Assembly: GCF_018131015.1 (NCBI RefSeq)
Contig: NZ_JAFCJJ010000014.1
Location: forward strand, 1 to 64,000
DNA from: Bradyrhizobium diazoefficiens
GTDB lineage: Bacteria > Pseudomonadota > Alphaproteobacteria > Rhizobiales > Xanthobacteraceae
Reading direction: 5' to 3'
Length of the DNA stretch: 64,000 bases
A model generated the notes under the pieces. That model was not told where the DNA came from, made no database searches, and worked only from the letters and a program-made list of their open reading frames with translations. Position 1 is the stretch's first letter, and every line of letters starts with the position of its first letter. Shown here piece after piece: positions 31,667-40,386 of this stretch. Both the position numbers and the translations under genes were made by a program.

Positions 31667-34600
31667 TTACCCCAGCCGGCCCGCGCTGTGGGCCAGCAGC
31701 GTGTACACCAGGCCCGTCTCCGAGGTCAGGTGGCTGCGCAGCTCCTGCGGGCCGCGGCCGTCGCGGGCGACTTCGTCGAGCAGGCGTTCGAACTCGCCGA
31801 TATAGCGGTCGACCGTGGCCTTGAAGTTGCGGTCGGCGCGGTACTTGCGGGCGACCTCGTCAAAGGCCTTCTGGCCGGCGGGCGTGTACAGGCGCTTGGT
31901 GAAGGCCTTGTTCTCGCCGCGCTGGTAGCGGTCCCACATCTCGGCCGCGAGGTTGCGGTCCATCAGCCGGCCGATGTCGAGCGACAGCGATTCCAGCGGA
32001 TTGCCGCCGCCCTGCGGAGCCTGCGGCTGCGGCAGGGGAGCCGGGCGGCCGCGCGGAGCCTCGCGTCCGGCCGGAGCGCCCTGGTTGGCGTCGGTGCGGT
32101 TGAGCAGGTCCGACAGCCAGCCATCACGGCCCTGGTCGTTGCCGCCGGGGACGACTGGCGGCGCCTCGGTGCGGCGCGAGGCCGGCATGCCGAGGTCCGG
32201 CGGCGGCAGCGTCGAGGCGCTGCCCGTGTCGCGCATGCGCGGCTCGGGGCTGCGCGCGCCGACCGTTGCCAGCAGCGGCTCTTCATGGCGCGCCAGGGTG
32301 GCGCGGCCCGCCGAGGAGACGTCGAGGCCCCGGCCATGCTGGGCCACGATGCGGTTGAGCTCGGCGAGCGCCTCGATCTGGTCGACGATCACCTTGCGCA
32401 TCTGCGCGGTGCTCTCGGCGGCCTCCTGCGGCATTTCGAGCACGCCGCGGCGCAGCTCGTTGCGGGTGGCTTCGAGCTCGTTGTGCATCTCGAACGCCAT
32501 TTGCTTCATGCTGGTGACGAGGTTGGTGAACTTCTCGGTCGACTGCTTGAACATCGCATCCGCCTCGTCGGTGGTCTGGCGGTAGATGTCGTGCATGGCC
32601 TCGATGGTCTGCCGGTGCTCCTCTTCGGAGGCCGACCGCACCGCCTCGAACTGGCGGGTGATCGCGGCCGAGCCGGCGCCGGCGGTCTCCGCCACCACGC
32701 GGGCGATGTCGCGGGCACGCTCTTCGGCAGCGGCCAGCGATTCATCGAGCAGGCCGGTGAAGCGCGACAGGCGCTGGTCGAGATCGGTGGTGCGCAGGTC
32801 GATCGTGGTGACGAGCGACTCCAGCGCCTGCTTGCGATCGGCGAGCGAAGCGGTGGTGTTCTTGTTGCTCTGCTCGACCACGGAGGCGGCGTCGACCAGC
32901 GCCTTGCCATGGGCGTCGAACTGCGTCGACAGTTCGCCGAGGTCCTGCAGCGCCTTCGAGGTCTTGGTGTTGAAGACGTTGAGCTGCTCTTCGAGGTTCT
33001 GCGTCGCCGCCCCGTTGCGCGAGGTGACGTCGTTCATCGCCGACACGAAGTCGGCAACGCGCGTCACCAGCGCCCGCTCGAGCGAGTTGAGGTTGTCGTG
33101 CGCTCCGGTCAGCACCTCCTGGAGCAGGATGTTGCCCTCGCGCAGCCGCTCGAACAGGGCGACCGTGTCGGTGCGCAGGATCTTGCTGGTCTCCTGCATC
33201 TCGGTGACGGCCGCGATCGAGACCTGGCGCGACTGGTCGATCGCCGTGCGCGAGGCCTGCTCGAGTTCCTTGAGCGACCTGCCGACCGCACCGGTCGCCA
33301 TCTCGCTCGCCGCGTTGATGTTGCGGGCGATGTCGTTGCCGTTGCCCATCATCGTCTGCGCGAACGCCTGGCCGCGCGTCTCGATCGCCTTCAGCGCGTC
33401 GGAGGTGACGCGGTCGACGTCGAGCGTGAGCTGGCTGGTCTTGGTGCCGATCGCATCGACCAGCGCGCCGCGCTTGGCGTCGATCATGCTCGAGAGACGA
33501 TCGGCCTGCTGCTGCACATAGGTGACGATCTCGTCGGTCTTGCCGGTCATGGCGAGGCCGAAACTGGAGCTGGCGGCGAGCACCGAGCGCTCGACGTCGG
33601 CCGAGCTCGACTTGACCCGCGAGCTCGCCTCGTTGGAGGCGGAGATCAGCGCATTCTGCGCGTTGAGCGCGCTGGTCTGGATGTCGTTGGTGGCGTTCGT
33701 CGTCGCCGCGCCGAGCACGCGCTCGATCTCGGTCGAGATGGTGCGGATCTGGCTTGCGGCGTCCGCCGAGGTCGCGCTCAGCGAGGTCTGCGCCTCGCGT
33801 GCGCTGCTCAGGATCGCGGAGGCGGTGTCGGCGCCGACCGCGGTCAGGGTGCGCTCGATGTCCGTGGTCAGCGACTTGATCTGGCTCGCCGCGTCGGTCG
33901 AAGCGGAGATCAGCGTGCCCTGTGCCTCGCGCACGCCGCCGGTGAGCGCCTCGATGGTGGCGCCGCCGGCGGTCGCCAGCGCGCGCTGCATCTCGGCCGC
34001 CAGCGAACGGACCTGGCCGGTCTGTTCTGCGGAGACAGCAAGAAGGGTGCTCTGGGCGTCGCGGGCGCTGATCGTGATCGTCTCGGCGGTCGACTGGCCG
34101 GCCTGCGACAGCGAACGATGCACTTCGGCCGCGAGGGACTTGACCTGGCTCGCCGCATCCGAGGAGGCGTTGACGAGGGTGCTCTGGGCCTCGCGGGCCC
34201 CGGTCATGATGGTCTCGGCCGTCGAGGTGCCCGCCATCGTCAGCGAGCGCTGCACGTCCGAGGACAGCGCCTTGATCTGGTTGGCGGTCTCGGTCGAGGC
34301 CGCGATCAGCGCGCTCTGCGCATCGCGGGCGCCGGCGGTGATCGATTCCGCGGTGGAGGTGCCGGCCAGCGACAGCGAACGCTGCACGTCGGCGGTGAGC
34401 GTCTTGACGTGGTTGGCCGCGTCCGAGGAGGCGGTGACGAGCGTGGTCTGCACCTCGCGCGCGCCGGCCAGGATCGCGGCCGCAGTGGCCGATCCCGCCG
34501 CCGACAGCGTACGCTCGACGTCGGCCGACAGCGACTTGATCTGGTCCGACGTATCGCCCGATGCCGCAACCAGCGTCGACTGCGCCTCGCGGGCGCTGGT

Positions 34601-37234
34601 CAGGATCGCGGTTGCAGCGCCGGTACCGACAGCGGTCAGCACCGTCTCGACCTCGGCAGAGGTCATCTTGAGCTGGGCGTTGACGTCGGAGGAGGCCGTC
34701 ATCAGCGACTGCTGGGCGGTGCGGGCGCCGGTCTGGATCGTCTCGCTGGTGTTGACGACGAGGTTGGTGAGCGAGCGCTCGGCGTCCTCGACATGCGAGC
34801 GGATCGTGGTCGAGATCATCTCGGCGCGAGACATCATGTCCTCGCTGGCCTGGCGTCCGCTGCTCTCGATGCGGCCGGCAACCGCCTCGACGCGCGAGCC
34901 GAGGAGGTCCTCGAACTGCGCCACGCGCACGTCGATGTCGCTGGCGACCGAGCCGACCTTGGTCTCGATGGCCTGGTGGATGTCCTGGAAGCGCGTCGTG
35001 ATCGTGTCGGTCAGATGCGTGCTGCGGCCGTCGATGAGCTCGGCGACGCCGGTGATGCGGCGGTCGACCGCCTCGATCGCCTGCGCGGTGCCGTCGGTGA
35101 GCGTGGACGTCAGCATCCCGAGGCGGGCGTCGATCGACTGCAGGGCCTGCGTGGCGCCGTTCGTCAGCGTGGTGTTCAGGTAGGTCAGGCGGGAATCGAT
35201 GGATTCGATCGCGTGCGCGGCGCCGCCGGTGAGTGTCACGGTGAGATGCGTCAGTCGGGTGTCGATCGACTGGATCGCCTGGGTGGCGCCCTCGGTCAGC
35301 GAGGTCGCGAGCGTGTTGAGACGGTCGTCGATGGTCTCGGTCACGGATTTCGCACGGGTGTCGAACGAGGCTTCGAGCGCGCCGACGCGGCCGCCGAGCT
35401 GGTCGTCGAAGGTCTTGATGTGGCTTCCGATCGTAGAGTCGAGGCTCGCGATCTTGTCGTTCAGCGACGAGTCGAAGTTGGTGACGCGCTCGCCGATGGT
35501 GGTCTCGAACTGCACCAGGCGCTGGTCGAGCGTCGCGGTAATGTCGCCGCCATTCGAGGTCATGCGGGTGTCGAAATTGTCGACATAGGTCTTCAGCGTG
35601 TCGGTGATGTCCTGGGTGCGCTGACCCATGCGCTCGACGATCTCGCCGCCGAAGGTCTTCACGGTGCGGTCGAATTCGGAGATGTGGCGCGTGATCAGGG
35701 CGCCCAGCGTGCCGGAGTCGCGGGCGAACTTCTCGACCAGCTCGGAGCCCTGGTTCCTCACCAGCTCGTCGAACGCGCTCATCTGCAGCGACAGCGAGTC
35801 GTGCGCGGTCTCGGTCTGGCTGACCACCTTGGCGACCAGCGTGTTGACGGTGGCGTCGAGCGCCTCGCTCGCGCGGTCTCCGGAGGTCAGGATCTGGCCG
35901 GCGAGCCGGTTGCCGGCGTCGTCGATCTTGGCGGAGATGTCGTTGGAGCGCAGCTCGAGCTCGAGCAGCAGCGAGTCCGACGAATTCTTCAGGCTGTCAT
36001 GCACCTGCTCGGTGCGGTCGGATATGCCGTCGACGATCGCGGCCGAGCGCTGCTCGAACTCGCCGGTGATGCGGTCGATGCGCTCGTTGAGCATCTCGTG
36101 GACGCGGTCGGCGAGGTCGACGAACTCCTCGTGGACGTGGCCGGTCTTGAAGTTCAGGCTGGTGGTCAGCCGCTCGCTGGCGTCGAGCACGGCGCGGGTG
36201 GTCTCGTTGCTGGCCTCCTCGAGGCGGTCGAGCAGGTCGCCGCCGCGCTCGCCGAGCGCCAGGATCATGTTGTCGCCGGCGTTGCCCAGCGCCTGGGTGA
36301 TGTGGGCGCCGCGCTCTTCGAGAGCGCCGGTAATGGACTTGGCGACCTCGTCGACGCGCGAGGCGATCGCATCCGAGATGAGCGCGATGTCGTGGCGCAA
36401 ATCGATCTGCACGCCGGAAATGGCGCTGCGGACCTGCTCGGCCTGGCCGACCAGGTTGTCGCGCTGATGCGCGATGTCCTGCAGCAGGGCGCGGATGCGC
36501 ACCTCGTTGTCGGAATAGGCGCGCTCGAGCGCGGCGACCTCGTTGGCGACGAGCGTCTCGAGCTCGCCGGCGCGTGCGATCGCGCGCTCGATGCCGTCGC
36601 CCATCGCCGCGACCTCGCGGCGGATGGCCTGACCGACCGTCACCATCGAGTCGGAGGCCGAGCCTTCCGGCTCGGAGAAGCGAATCGCCACCTGCGCCAT
36701 GGCCTGCGCAATCATGCGCATTTCCTGGCCGCGCCAGACAAGGCTCGCGAGGAAGTAGAACAGCATCACCGGTGCGAAGAACAGCGCGACGAGGCCGGCC
36801 AGCACCAGCACGCCGCCGCTCTGGCCCATCGCGGCCTGGATCGAGGGCAGGAAGCCGACGGTCAGCGCGCCGCAGGCGACGAGCCAGATGGCCGCGAAGA
36901 TCGTGGCGAAGGTATAGACGCTGCGCGCGGGCCGGCCCTTCTGCAGCGCCTGCAGCAACTGGCCGATGGTCTCGCGGTCGTCATTGGCGGGCCGGCGCGA
37001 GCGCGGCTCCTCGATCGGCTCGAAAACCGCGCGTTCGTTGGCGGCGGGGCGCGGCTCGAAAGACGGCTCGTCGAACACGGGAGGCGCGGGCGGCGCCACG
37101 GCGGGCGCCGGCTCGTTGCGCATCGATGCATTGCGGCTGGTGTCCGCCGCGGTGTCGCTGATGTTCAGGGCTTCCTGGATCGCAGAAAGCGCAACTTCCG
37201 TCGGATCTTTGACCTTTTTCGGAGTGTTCGCCAT
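31667..37234 (-). CDS. Giant membrane-anchored coiled-coil protein (growth-pole-ring/TipN-like)
   Basis: The 1855-residue protein has a disordered Pro/Glu-rich N-terminus, two TM helices at about 107-129 and 141-166, then some 1500 residues of almost pure helix and a C-terminal domain of about 100 residues (IGRLMDRNLAAEMWDRYQRG, LYTPAGQKAFDEVARKYRAD). The helical part holds four 22-residue repeats (646-733) and nine 44-residue repeats (829-1224). Known: Agrobacterium GPR and Sinorhizobium RgsE are giant apolipoprotein-like, inner-membrane proteins that form a ring at the growing pole; Caulobacter TipN also has two N-terminal TMs and a long coil. Plan and size fit this group; orthology is inferred. 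CtrA-like sites lie upstream. Annotations such as kinesin-like would reflect coiled coil only. Confidence 0.85.
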   Translation of the reverse strand: MANTPKKVKDPTEVALSAIQEALNISDTAADTSRNASMRNEPAPAVAPPAPPVFDEPSFEPRPAANERAVFEPIEEPRSRRPANDDRETIGQLLQALQKGRPARSVYTFATIFAAIWLVACGALTVGFLPSIQAAMGQSGGVLVLAGLVALFFAPVMLFYFLASLVWRGQEMRMIAQAMAQVAIRFSEPEGSASDSMVTVGQAIRREVAAMGDGIERAIARAGELETLVANEVAALERAYSDNEVRIRALLQDIAHQRDNLVGQAEQVRSAISGVQIDLRHDIALISDAIASRVDEVAKSITGALEERGAHITQALGNAGDNMILALGERGGDLLDRLEEASNETTRAVLDASERLTTSLNFKTGHVHEEFVDLADRVHEMLNERIDRITGEFEQRSAAIVDGISDRTEQVHDSLKNSSDSLLLELELRSNDISAKIDDAGNRLAGQILTSGDRASEALDATVNTLVAKVVSQTETAHDSLSLQMSAFDELVRNQGSELVEKFARDSGTLGALITRHISEFDRTVKTFGGEIVERMGQRTQDITDTLKTYVDNFDTRMTSNGGDITATLDQRLVQFETTIGERVTNFDSSLNDKIASLDSTIGSHIKTFDDQLGGRVGALEASFDTRAKSVTETIDDRLNTLATSLTEGATQAIQSIDTRLTHLTVTLTGGAAHAIESIDSRLTYLNTTLTNGATQALQSIDARLGMLTSTLTDGTAQAIEAVDRRITGVAELIDGRSTHLTDTITTRFQDIHQAIETKVGSVASDIDVRVAQFEDLLGSRVEAVAGRIESSGRQASEDMMSRAEMISTTIRSHVEDAERSLTNLVVNTSETIQTGARTAQQSLMTASSDVNAQLKMTSAEVETVLTAVGTGAATAILTSAREAQSTLVAASGDTSDQIKSLSADVERTLSAAGSATAAAILAGAREVQTTLVTASSDAANHVKTLTADVQRSLSLAGTSTAESITAGARDAQSALIAASTETANQIKALSSDVQRSLTMAGTSTAETIMTGAREAQSTLVNASSDAASQVKSLAAEVHRSLSQAGQSTAETITISARDAQSTLLAVSAEQTGQVRSLAAEMQRALATAGGATIEALTGGVREAQGTLISASTDAASQIKSLTTDIERTLTAVGADTASAILSSAREAQTSLSATSADAASQIRTISTEIERVLGAATTNATNDIQTSALNAQNALISASNEASSRVKSSSADVERSVLAASSSFGLAMTGKTDEIVTYVQQQADRLSSMIDAKRGALVDAIGTKTSQLTLDVDRVTSDALKAIETRGQAFAQTMMGNGNDIARNINAASEMATGAVGRSLKELEQASRTAIDQSRQVSIAAVTEMQETSKILRTDTVALFERLREGNILLQEVLTGAHDNLNSLERALVTRVADFVSAMNDVTSRNGAATQNLEEQLNVFNTKTSKALQDLGELSTQFDAHGKALVDAASVVEQSNKNTTASLADRKQALESLVTTIDLRTTDLDQRLSRFTGLLDESLAAAEERARDIARVVAETAGAGSAAITRQFEAVRSASEEEHRQTIEAMHDIYRQTTDEADAMFKQSTEKFTNLVTSMKQMAFEMHNELEATRNELRRGVLEMPQEAAESTAQMRKVIVDQIEALAELNRIVAQHGRGLDVSSAGRATLARHEEPLLATVGARSPEPRMRDTGSASTLPPPDLGMPASRRTEAPPVVPGGNDQGRDGWLSDLLNRTDANQGAPAGREAPRGRPAPLPQPQAPQGGGNPLESLSLDIGRLMDRNLAAEMWDRYQRGENKAFTKRLYTPAGQKAFDEVARKYRADRNFKATVDRYIGEFERLLDEVARDGRGPQELRSHLTSETGLVYTLLAHSAGRLG
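33563..34750 (-). repeat. Nine 44-residue (132-bp) tandem repeats within the giant coiled-coil gene
   Basis: Residues 829-1224 form nine units of exactly 44 residues, i.e. four hendecads each. A consensus reads roughly TAETI-x3-AREAQSTL-x2-AS-x2-A-x-QIKSL-x-ADVERTLS-x-AG. Unit length never varies, but residues do, and DNA identity between units is only moderate, so the array is old rather than a fresh slippage product. Confidence 0.9.
35036..35299 (-). repeat. Four 22-residue (66-bp) tandem repeats within the giant coiled-coil gene
   Basis: Residues 646-733 comprise four 22-residue units with consensus LT-x-GATQAI-x-SIDSRLT-x-L-x-x-T. A 22-residue period equals two hendecads, the length seen in apolipoprotein A repeats. 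Confidence 0.85.
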
Positions 37235-37632
37235 GTTCAGTCCGAGCCCTTGTTACTTGTACGCGTCCCCCGCGAGCCCTGCGCCCCATGCAAGCCCCAC
37301 AGACCGGAATATGCCGCTTGCGCGGATTTCCGAGCCGTCCCCACCCGGACGGCTTTGTCCGCCAATTTCCGCAACATCCTATTGGCAGAGCGAAGCGAAT
37401 GAAATGGCTGCGATTAAGACATTCTTAATCATCGTTAACAGGAACGCGCCCTAACACCTTCGCATCACATGGAATTCTCCACCGAACCGGGCCGAATACG
37501 GCAAGTTTTCGTCAATAAGCCGGCGGAATTGCGTAAAGCAGCCCAAACATTTCGTTAACCACTTTCGTGCTTGGGTGGGCGGAACTTTGCCGCCGGACCG
37601 GCGGACCATCGTGCGATGCCGGGGCCTGCGCC
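37235..37632. other. Divergent regulatory region between giant coiled-coil and Hpt genes
   Basis: This 398-base gap lacks a believable reading frame. It holds a CtrA-consensus match at 37414-37428, a second TTAA at 37435 and another TTAACC half-site at 37555, and is clearly less GC-rich around 37400-37440 than its surroundings. Confidence 0.7.
37414..37438. promoter_or_regulatory. CtrA-like binding sites
   Basis: TTAA-GACATTC-TTAA at 37414-37428 matches the full CtrA consensus TTAA-N7-TTAA. A further TTAA follows after six bases (37435-37438), so two overlapping sites are possible. They lie 180 bases before the giant coiled-coil gene and about 195 before the Hpt gene. Confidence 0.65.
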
Positions 37633-38007
37633 ATGACGCCTGATCTGCAACGGATGGACTGGATGCCCTCGCCCCCGCTTGCGCCCATCGGCAGCCCGCT
37701 CGACCTCGACCACCTGTCGCGCATGACGCTCGGCGATGCCGAGTTGGAGCAGGAGGTGCTCGCGATGTTCGCCGAGCAGGCGGTCCGGCTGATGGCGACG
37801 ATGACGGCGCTGCCGGCCGAGGCCGGCGCGATCGCGCACACGCTCAAGGGTTCGGCCCGCGGAATTGGCGCCTTTGCGGTCGCGGACGCAGCGGCAAGCC
37901 TGGAGACCGCGATCCGCACCGGCCACAACCGGCCCCACGCCCTTGCTGCCCTGAAAGAGGCAGTGGCCGAGGTCCGCGTCGCCATCGAGAAGATCCTGAA
38001 GCACTAG
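37633..38007 (+). CDS. Hpt-domain histidine phosphotransfer protein
   Basis: The 124-residue protein is essentially a single Hpt domain (about residues 25-122). The phosphorylatable histidine is H69 in AGAIAHTLKGSARGIGAFAV, with the usual HxLKGxA pattern. It would pass phosphate between a hybrid kinase and a response regulator. It is not ChpT, which is a larger pseudo-kinase. No kinase is adjacent. It is divergent from the giant coiled-coil gene across CtrA-like sites, so both may be under cell-cycle control. The ATG at 37633 is favoured over a GTG at 37567. Confidence 0.85.
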   Translation: MTPDLQRMDWMPSPPLAPIGSPLDLDHLSRMTLGDAELEQEVLAMFAEQAVRLMATMTALPAEAGAIAHTLKGSARGIGAFAVADAAASLETAIRTGHNRPHALAALKEAVAEVRVAIEKILKH

Positions 38008-38182
38008 GCGAGCGCCCGCCGGGCGCGGATGGCCCTGCGCACCAGACGTTTGTTTTTATGCGCTTTCTTCGCGCGAAGGGGGCGCCACTTCGCCTCAAAA
38101 CGCTATGGCGCTGGCCGGACCGACCCGTTATAGGACAGCCTGGACCCTTCTTTTTCCCAAGATCGCGGCAGTACGAGCACAC

Positions 38183-38503
38183 ATGGCCAAAATTCACTTT
38201 GTCAACCACAAGGGCGAAACCCGCACGGTGGAAGTCGAGAACGGCGCAACCGTGATGGAAGCCGCCATCCGCAACAGCATTCCCGGCATCGAGGCCGAAT
38301 GCGGCGGCGCCTGCGCCTGCGCGACCTGCCATGTCTATGTCGACGAAGCCTGGCGCGAGAAGGTCGGCAGCCCGACGCCGATGGAAGAGGACATGCTCGA
38401 TTTCGGCTTCGACGTGCGCCCGAGCTCGCGCCTGTCCTGCCAGATCAAGGTCACCGACGAACTCGACGGCCTCGTGGTGTCGACGCCGGAACGCCAGGCC
38501 TGA
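38183..38503 (+). CDS. 2Fe-2S ferredoxin (adrenodoxin-like, FdVI type)
   Basis: The 106-residue protein has the cluster ligands C40, C46, C49 and C86 in the adrenodoxin-type pattern C-x5-C-x2-C, seen as ECGGACACATC. MPTPMEEDMLDF-like sequence (SPTPMEEDMLDFGFDVRPSS) identifies the vertebrate/FdVI-type branch that feeds cytochromes P450 and Fe-S assembly. The ATG at 38183 fits the family start. The ferredoxin reductase gene at 39266 is close and on the same strand, with only a convergent thioesterase gene between, so it could be the redox partner. Confidence 0.93.
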   Translation: MAKIHFVNHKGETRTVEVENGATVMEAAIRNSIPGIEAECGGACACATCHVYVDEAWREKVGSPTPMEEDMLDFGFDVRPSSRLSCQIKVTDELDGLVVSTPERQA

Positions 38504-38520
38504 CGCTGCCGGGACGCTAA

Positions 38521-38615
38521 GCGCGATGAGATTTGGATGAATCGTCATCGCGCTTTAGGTTGTTGTTTGAGCATGATCTTTTCGGAAAACCGCTGCGCAC
38601 TTTTCCGGATCATGC
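38521..38615. repeat. Palindromic repeat of the GCATGATC/TTTTCCGGATCATGC family
   Basis: Two hairpins follow each other: GCGCGATGA with TCATCGCGC (38521-38552), and GCATGATC..CGGAAAA with TTTTCCGGATCATGC (38571-38615). A partial copy of the second half is at 61477-61513. It is a dispersed intergenic repeat of these bacteria. Confidence 0.85.
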
Positions 38616-38616
38616 A

Positions 38617-39084
38617 TTAGTTGCCGGGCGGCGCGACCGTGATGCCGCGCTTGTGCCAGGGCTTCAATTTCTCGATTACCTCCGCAGTGAGCGGTGCCGG
38701 CCGCCGCGTCGCCTCGTCGAGCATGACGCCGACCGAATTCGCCGACGCAATGCATTTGCCTTGCGAGAACACGACCTGCTCGAAGGTCACCGAGGTTCGC
38801 CCGAGCCTGACGACGCCAAGGCCGAGCTCGATCGTGTTCGGCCAGTGCAGCTCGGCGCGGAAATGGATGTCCAGCCGCACCATGATCCAGGCGAGCCCCG
38901 GCGGCGTCAGCCCGTATTCCGGGCTCTTCATCAGCGTGACGCGACCGGTCTCGAAATAGGTGGCGTAGACCGCGTTGTTGACGTGCTGGTTGGGGTCGAG
39001 ATCGCCGAAGCGGACATTGTCGCTGAGGCGGTAGGGGAAGTCCTCGAGGCGCGGCGTCGTATCGAGGGGGCTTGGCGCGTTCAC
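38617..39084 (-). CDS. Acyl-CoA thioesterase (hotdog fold, 4HBT/YbgC-like)
   Basis: The 155-residue protein starts in a typical way with VRFGDLDPNQHVNNAVYATY, where the Asp and the His-Val-Asn-Asn segment form the active site of the 4-hydroxybenzoyl-CoA thioesterase group. Later blocks MVRLDIHFRAELHWPNTIEL and GVMLDEATRRPAPLTAEVIE complete the hotdog fold. It hydrolyses an acyl-CoA of unknown chain. Note the proline-rich start MNAPSPLDTTPRLEDFPYR. It is divergent from the ferredoxin reductase gene. Confidence 0.88.
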   Translation of the reverse strand: MNAPSPLDTTPRLEDFPYRLSDNVRFGDLDPNQHVNNAVYATYFETGRVTLMKSPEYGLTPPGLAWIMVRLDIHFRAELHWPNTIELGLGVVRLGRTSVTFEQVVFSQGKCIASANSVGVMLDEATRRPAPLTAEVIEKLKPWHKRGITVAPPGN

Positions 39085-39265
39085 CGATTGATCTCCGTCA
39101 TATCCGTCCTCGTTACAGCCCAGTTATATTGGCCCGGCAAGTGGGCGCGGCTGCGGGGCGCTCCCGCTTTTATGCCTTCCCTGATCCATCCCCGTTGGCT
39201 AGACAGGCGGGGTTCCTCTGCCCGACGGGCGCCGTCCAACCGATAACGACCGATAAAGAGACGAC

Positions 39266-40294
39266 ATGAGCGACGCGATCAAAACCGATGTGTTGATTAT
39301 TGGCGCCGGCCCCTGCGGTCTGTTCGCCGCCTTCGAACTCGGCCTTCTCGACATGAAGACGCATTTCGTCGACATCCTCGACAAGGTCGGCGGCCAGTGC
39401 GCCGAGCTCTATCCGGAAAAGCCGATCTACGACATTCCGGGCATTCCGCAGGTCTCGGGCCAGGGCCTCACCGATGCGCTGATGGAGCAGATCAAGCCGT
39501 TCCACCCGACCTTCCATCTCGGCGAGATGGTCGAGACCGTGGAGAAGATCGGCGATCCCGCATTTCGCTGCACCACTGACGCCGGCAAGGTGTTCGAATG
39601 CAAGGTGCTGGTGATCGCGGCCGGTGGCGGCTCGTTCCAGCCCAAGCGTCCGCCGGTGCCGGGCATCGAGGCCTATGAAGGCAGCTCGGTGCACTACGCC
39701 GTGCGCAAGATGGAGACGTTCCGCGACAAGAACGTGCTGATCGTCGGCGGCGGCGATTCCGCGCTCGACTGGACGCTGAATCTGCATCCGGTCGCCAGGC
39801 GCATCACGCTGCTGCACCGGCGCGACGAGTTTCGTGCCGCTCCCCACAGCGTCGAGCAGATGCGCGCGCTGGTGGCCGCCGGCAAGATGGATCTCCGGCT
39901 CGGCCAGGTCACCGCGCTCTCCGGCGCCGACGGCAAGCTGACCGGCGCGACCGTCAAGGGCAACGACAACAGCGTGAGCGAAATTTCCTGCGACACCATG
40001 CTGCCGTTCTTCGGGCTGACGATGAAGCTCGGTCCGGTCGCCAACTGGGGCATTGCGCTGGAGCACAATCTGGTGCCGGTCGAGACAAGCGCGTTCGAGA
40101 CCAACGTGCCCGGCATCTTCGCCATCGGCGACATCAACACCTATCCCGGCAAGATCAAGCTGATCCTGTGCGGCTTCCACGAGGGCGCGCTGATGTCGCA
40201 AAAGGCCCACCGCTACGTCTATCCGGACAAGCGGCTGGTGTTCCAGTACACGACGTCGTCCTCCAGCCTGCAGAAGAAGCTCGGCGTCAGCTGA
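39266..40294 (+). CDS. Ferredoxin-NADP reductase, thioredoxin-reductase-like (type 2)
   Basis: The 342-residue flavoprotein has the FAD-binding GAGPCGLFAAFELG (about 13-26), the NADPH-binding VGGGDSALDWTLNL and a C-terminal FAD segment FAIGDINTYPGKIKLILCGF. It lacks the CxxC of true thioredoxin reductases and has the aromatic C-terminal tail (VFQYTTSSSSLQKKLGVS), all as in YumC-like FNRs known from Bacillus and Rhodopseudomonas. It reduces ferredoxin with NADPH. The nearby 2Fe-2S ferredoxin at 38183 is a likely partner. Confidence 0.92.
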   Translation: MSDAIKTDVLIIGAGPCGLFAAFELGLLDMKTHFVDILDKVGGQCAELYPEKPIYDIPGIPQVSGQGLTDALMEQIKPFHPTFHLGEMVETVEKIGDPAFRCTTDAGKVFECKVLVIAAGGGSFQPKRPPVPGIEAYEGSSVHYAVRKMETFRDKNVLIVGGGDSALDWTLNLHPVARRITLLHRRDEFRAAPHSVEQMRALVAAGKMDLRLGQVTALSGADGKLTGATVKGNDNSVSEISCDTMLPFFGLTMKLGPVANWGIALEHNLVPVETSAFETNVPGIFAIGDINTYPGKIKLILCGFHEGALMSQKAHRYVYPDKRLVFQYTTSSSSLQKKLGVS

Positions 40295-40386
40295 CGGGGC
40301 CATCCCATGTTTCTGGTGCTGGAACCGCTCGTGAAATCGCCGTAGTCTGCGATCATTCCAGTCGTGGCTTTAGCAGGGTGATCATA

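Noticed and set aside
31688..37402. 1904-codon plus-strand open frame opposite the giant coiled-coil gene
   Set aside because: It is a shadow caused by biased third positions in GC-rich codons; the translation is Arg/Gly/Ala/Val-rich low complexity, while the minus-strand frame has TM helices, repeats and a normal C-terminal domain.
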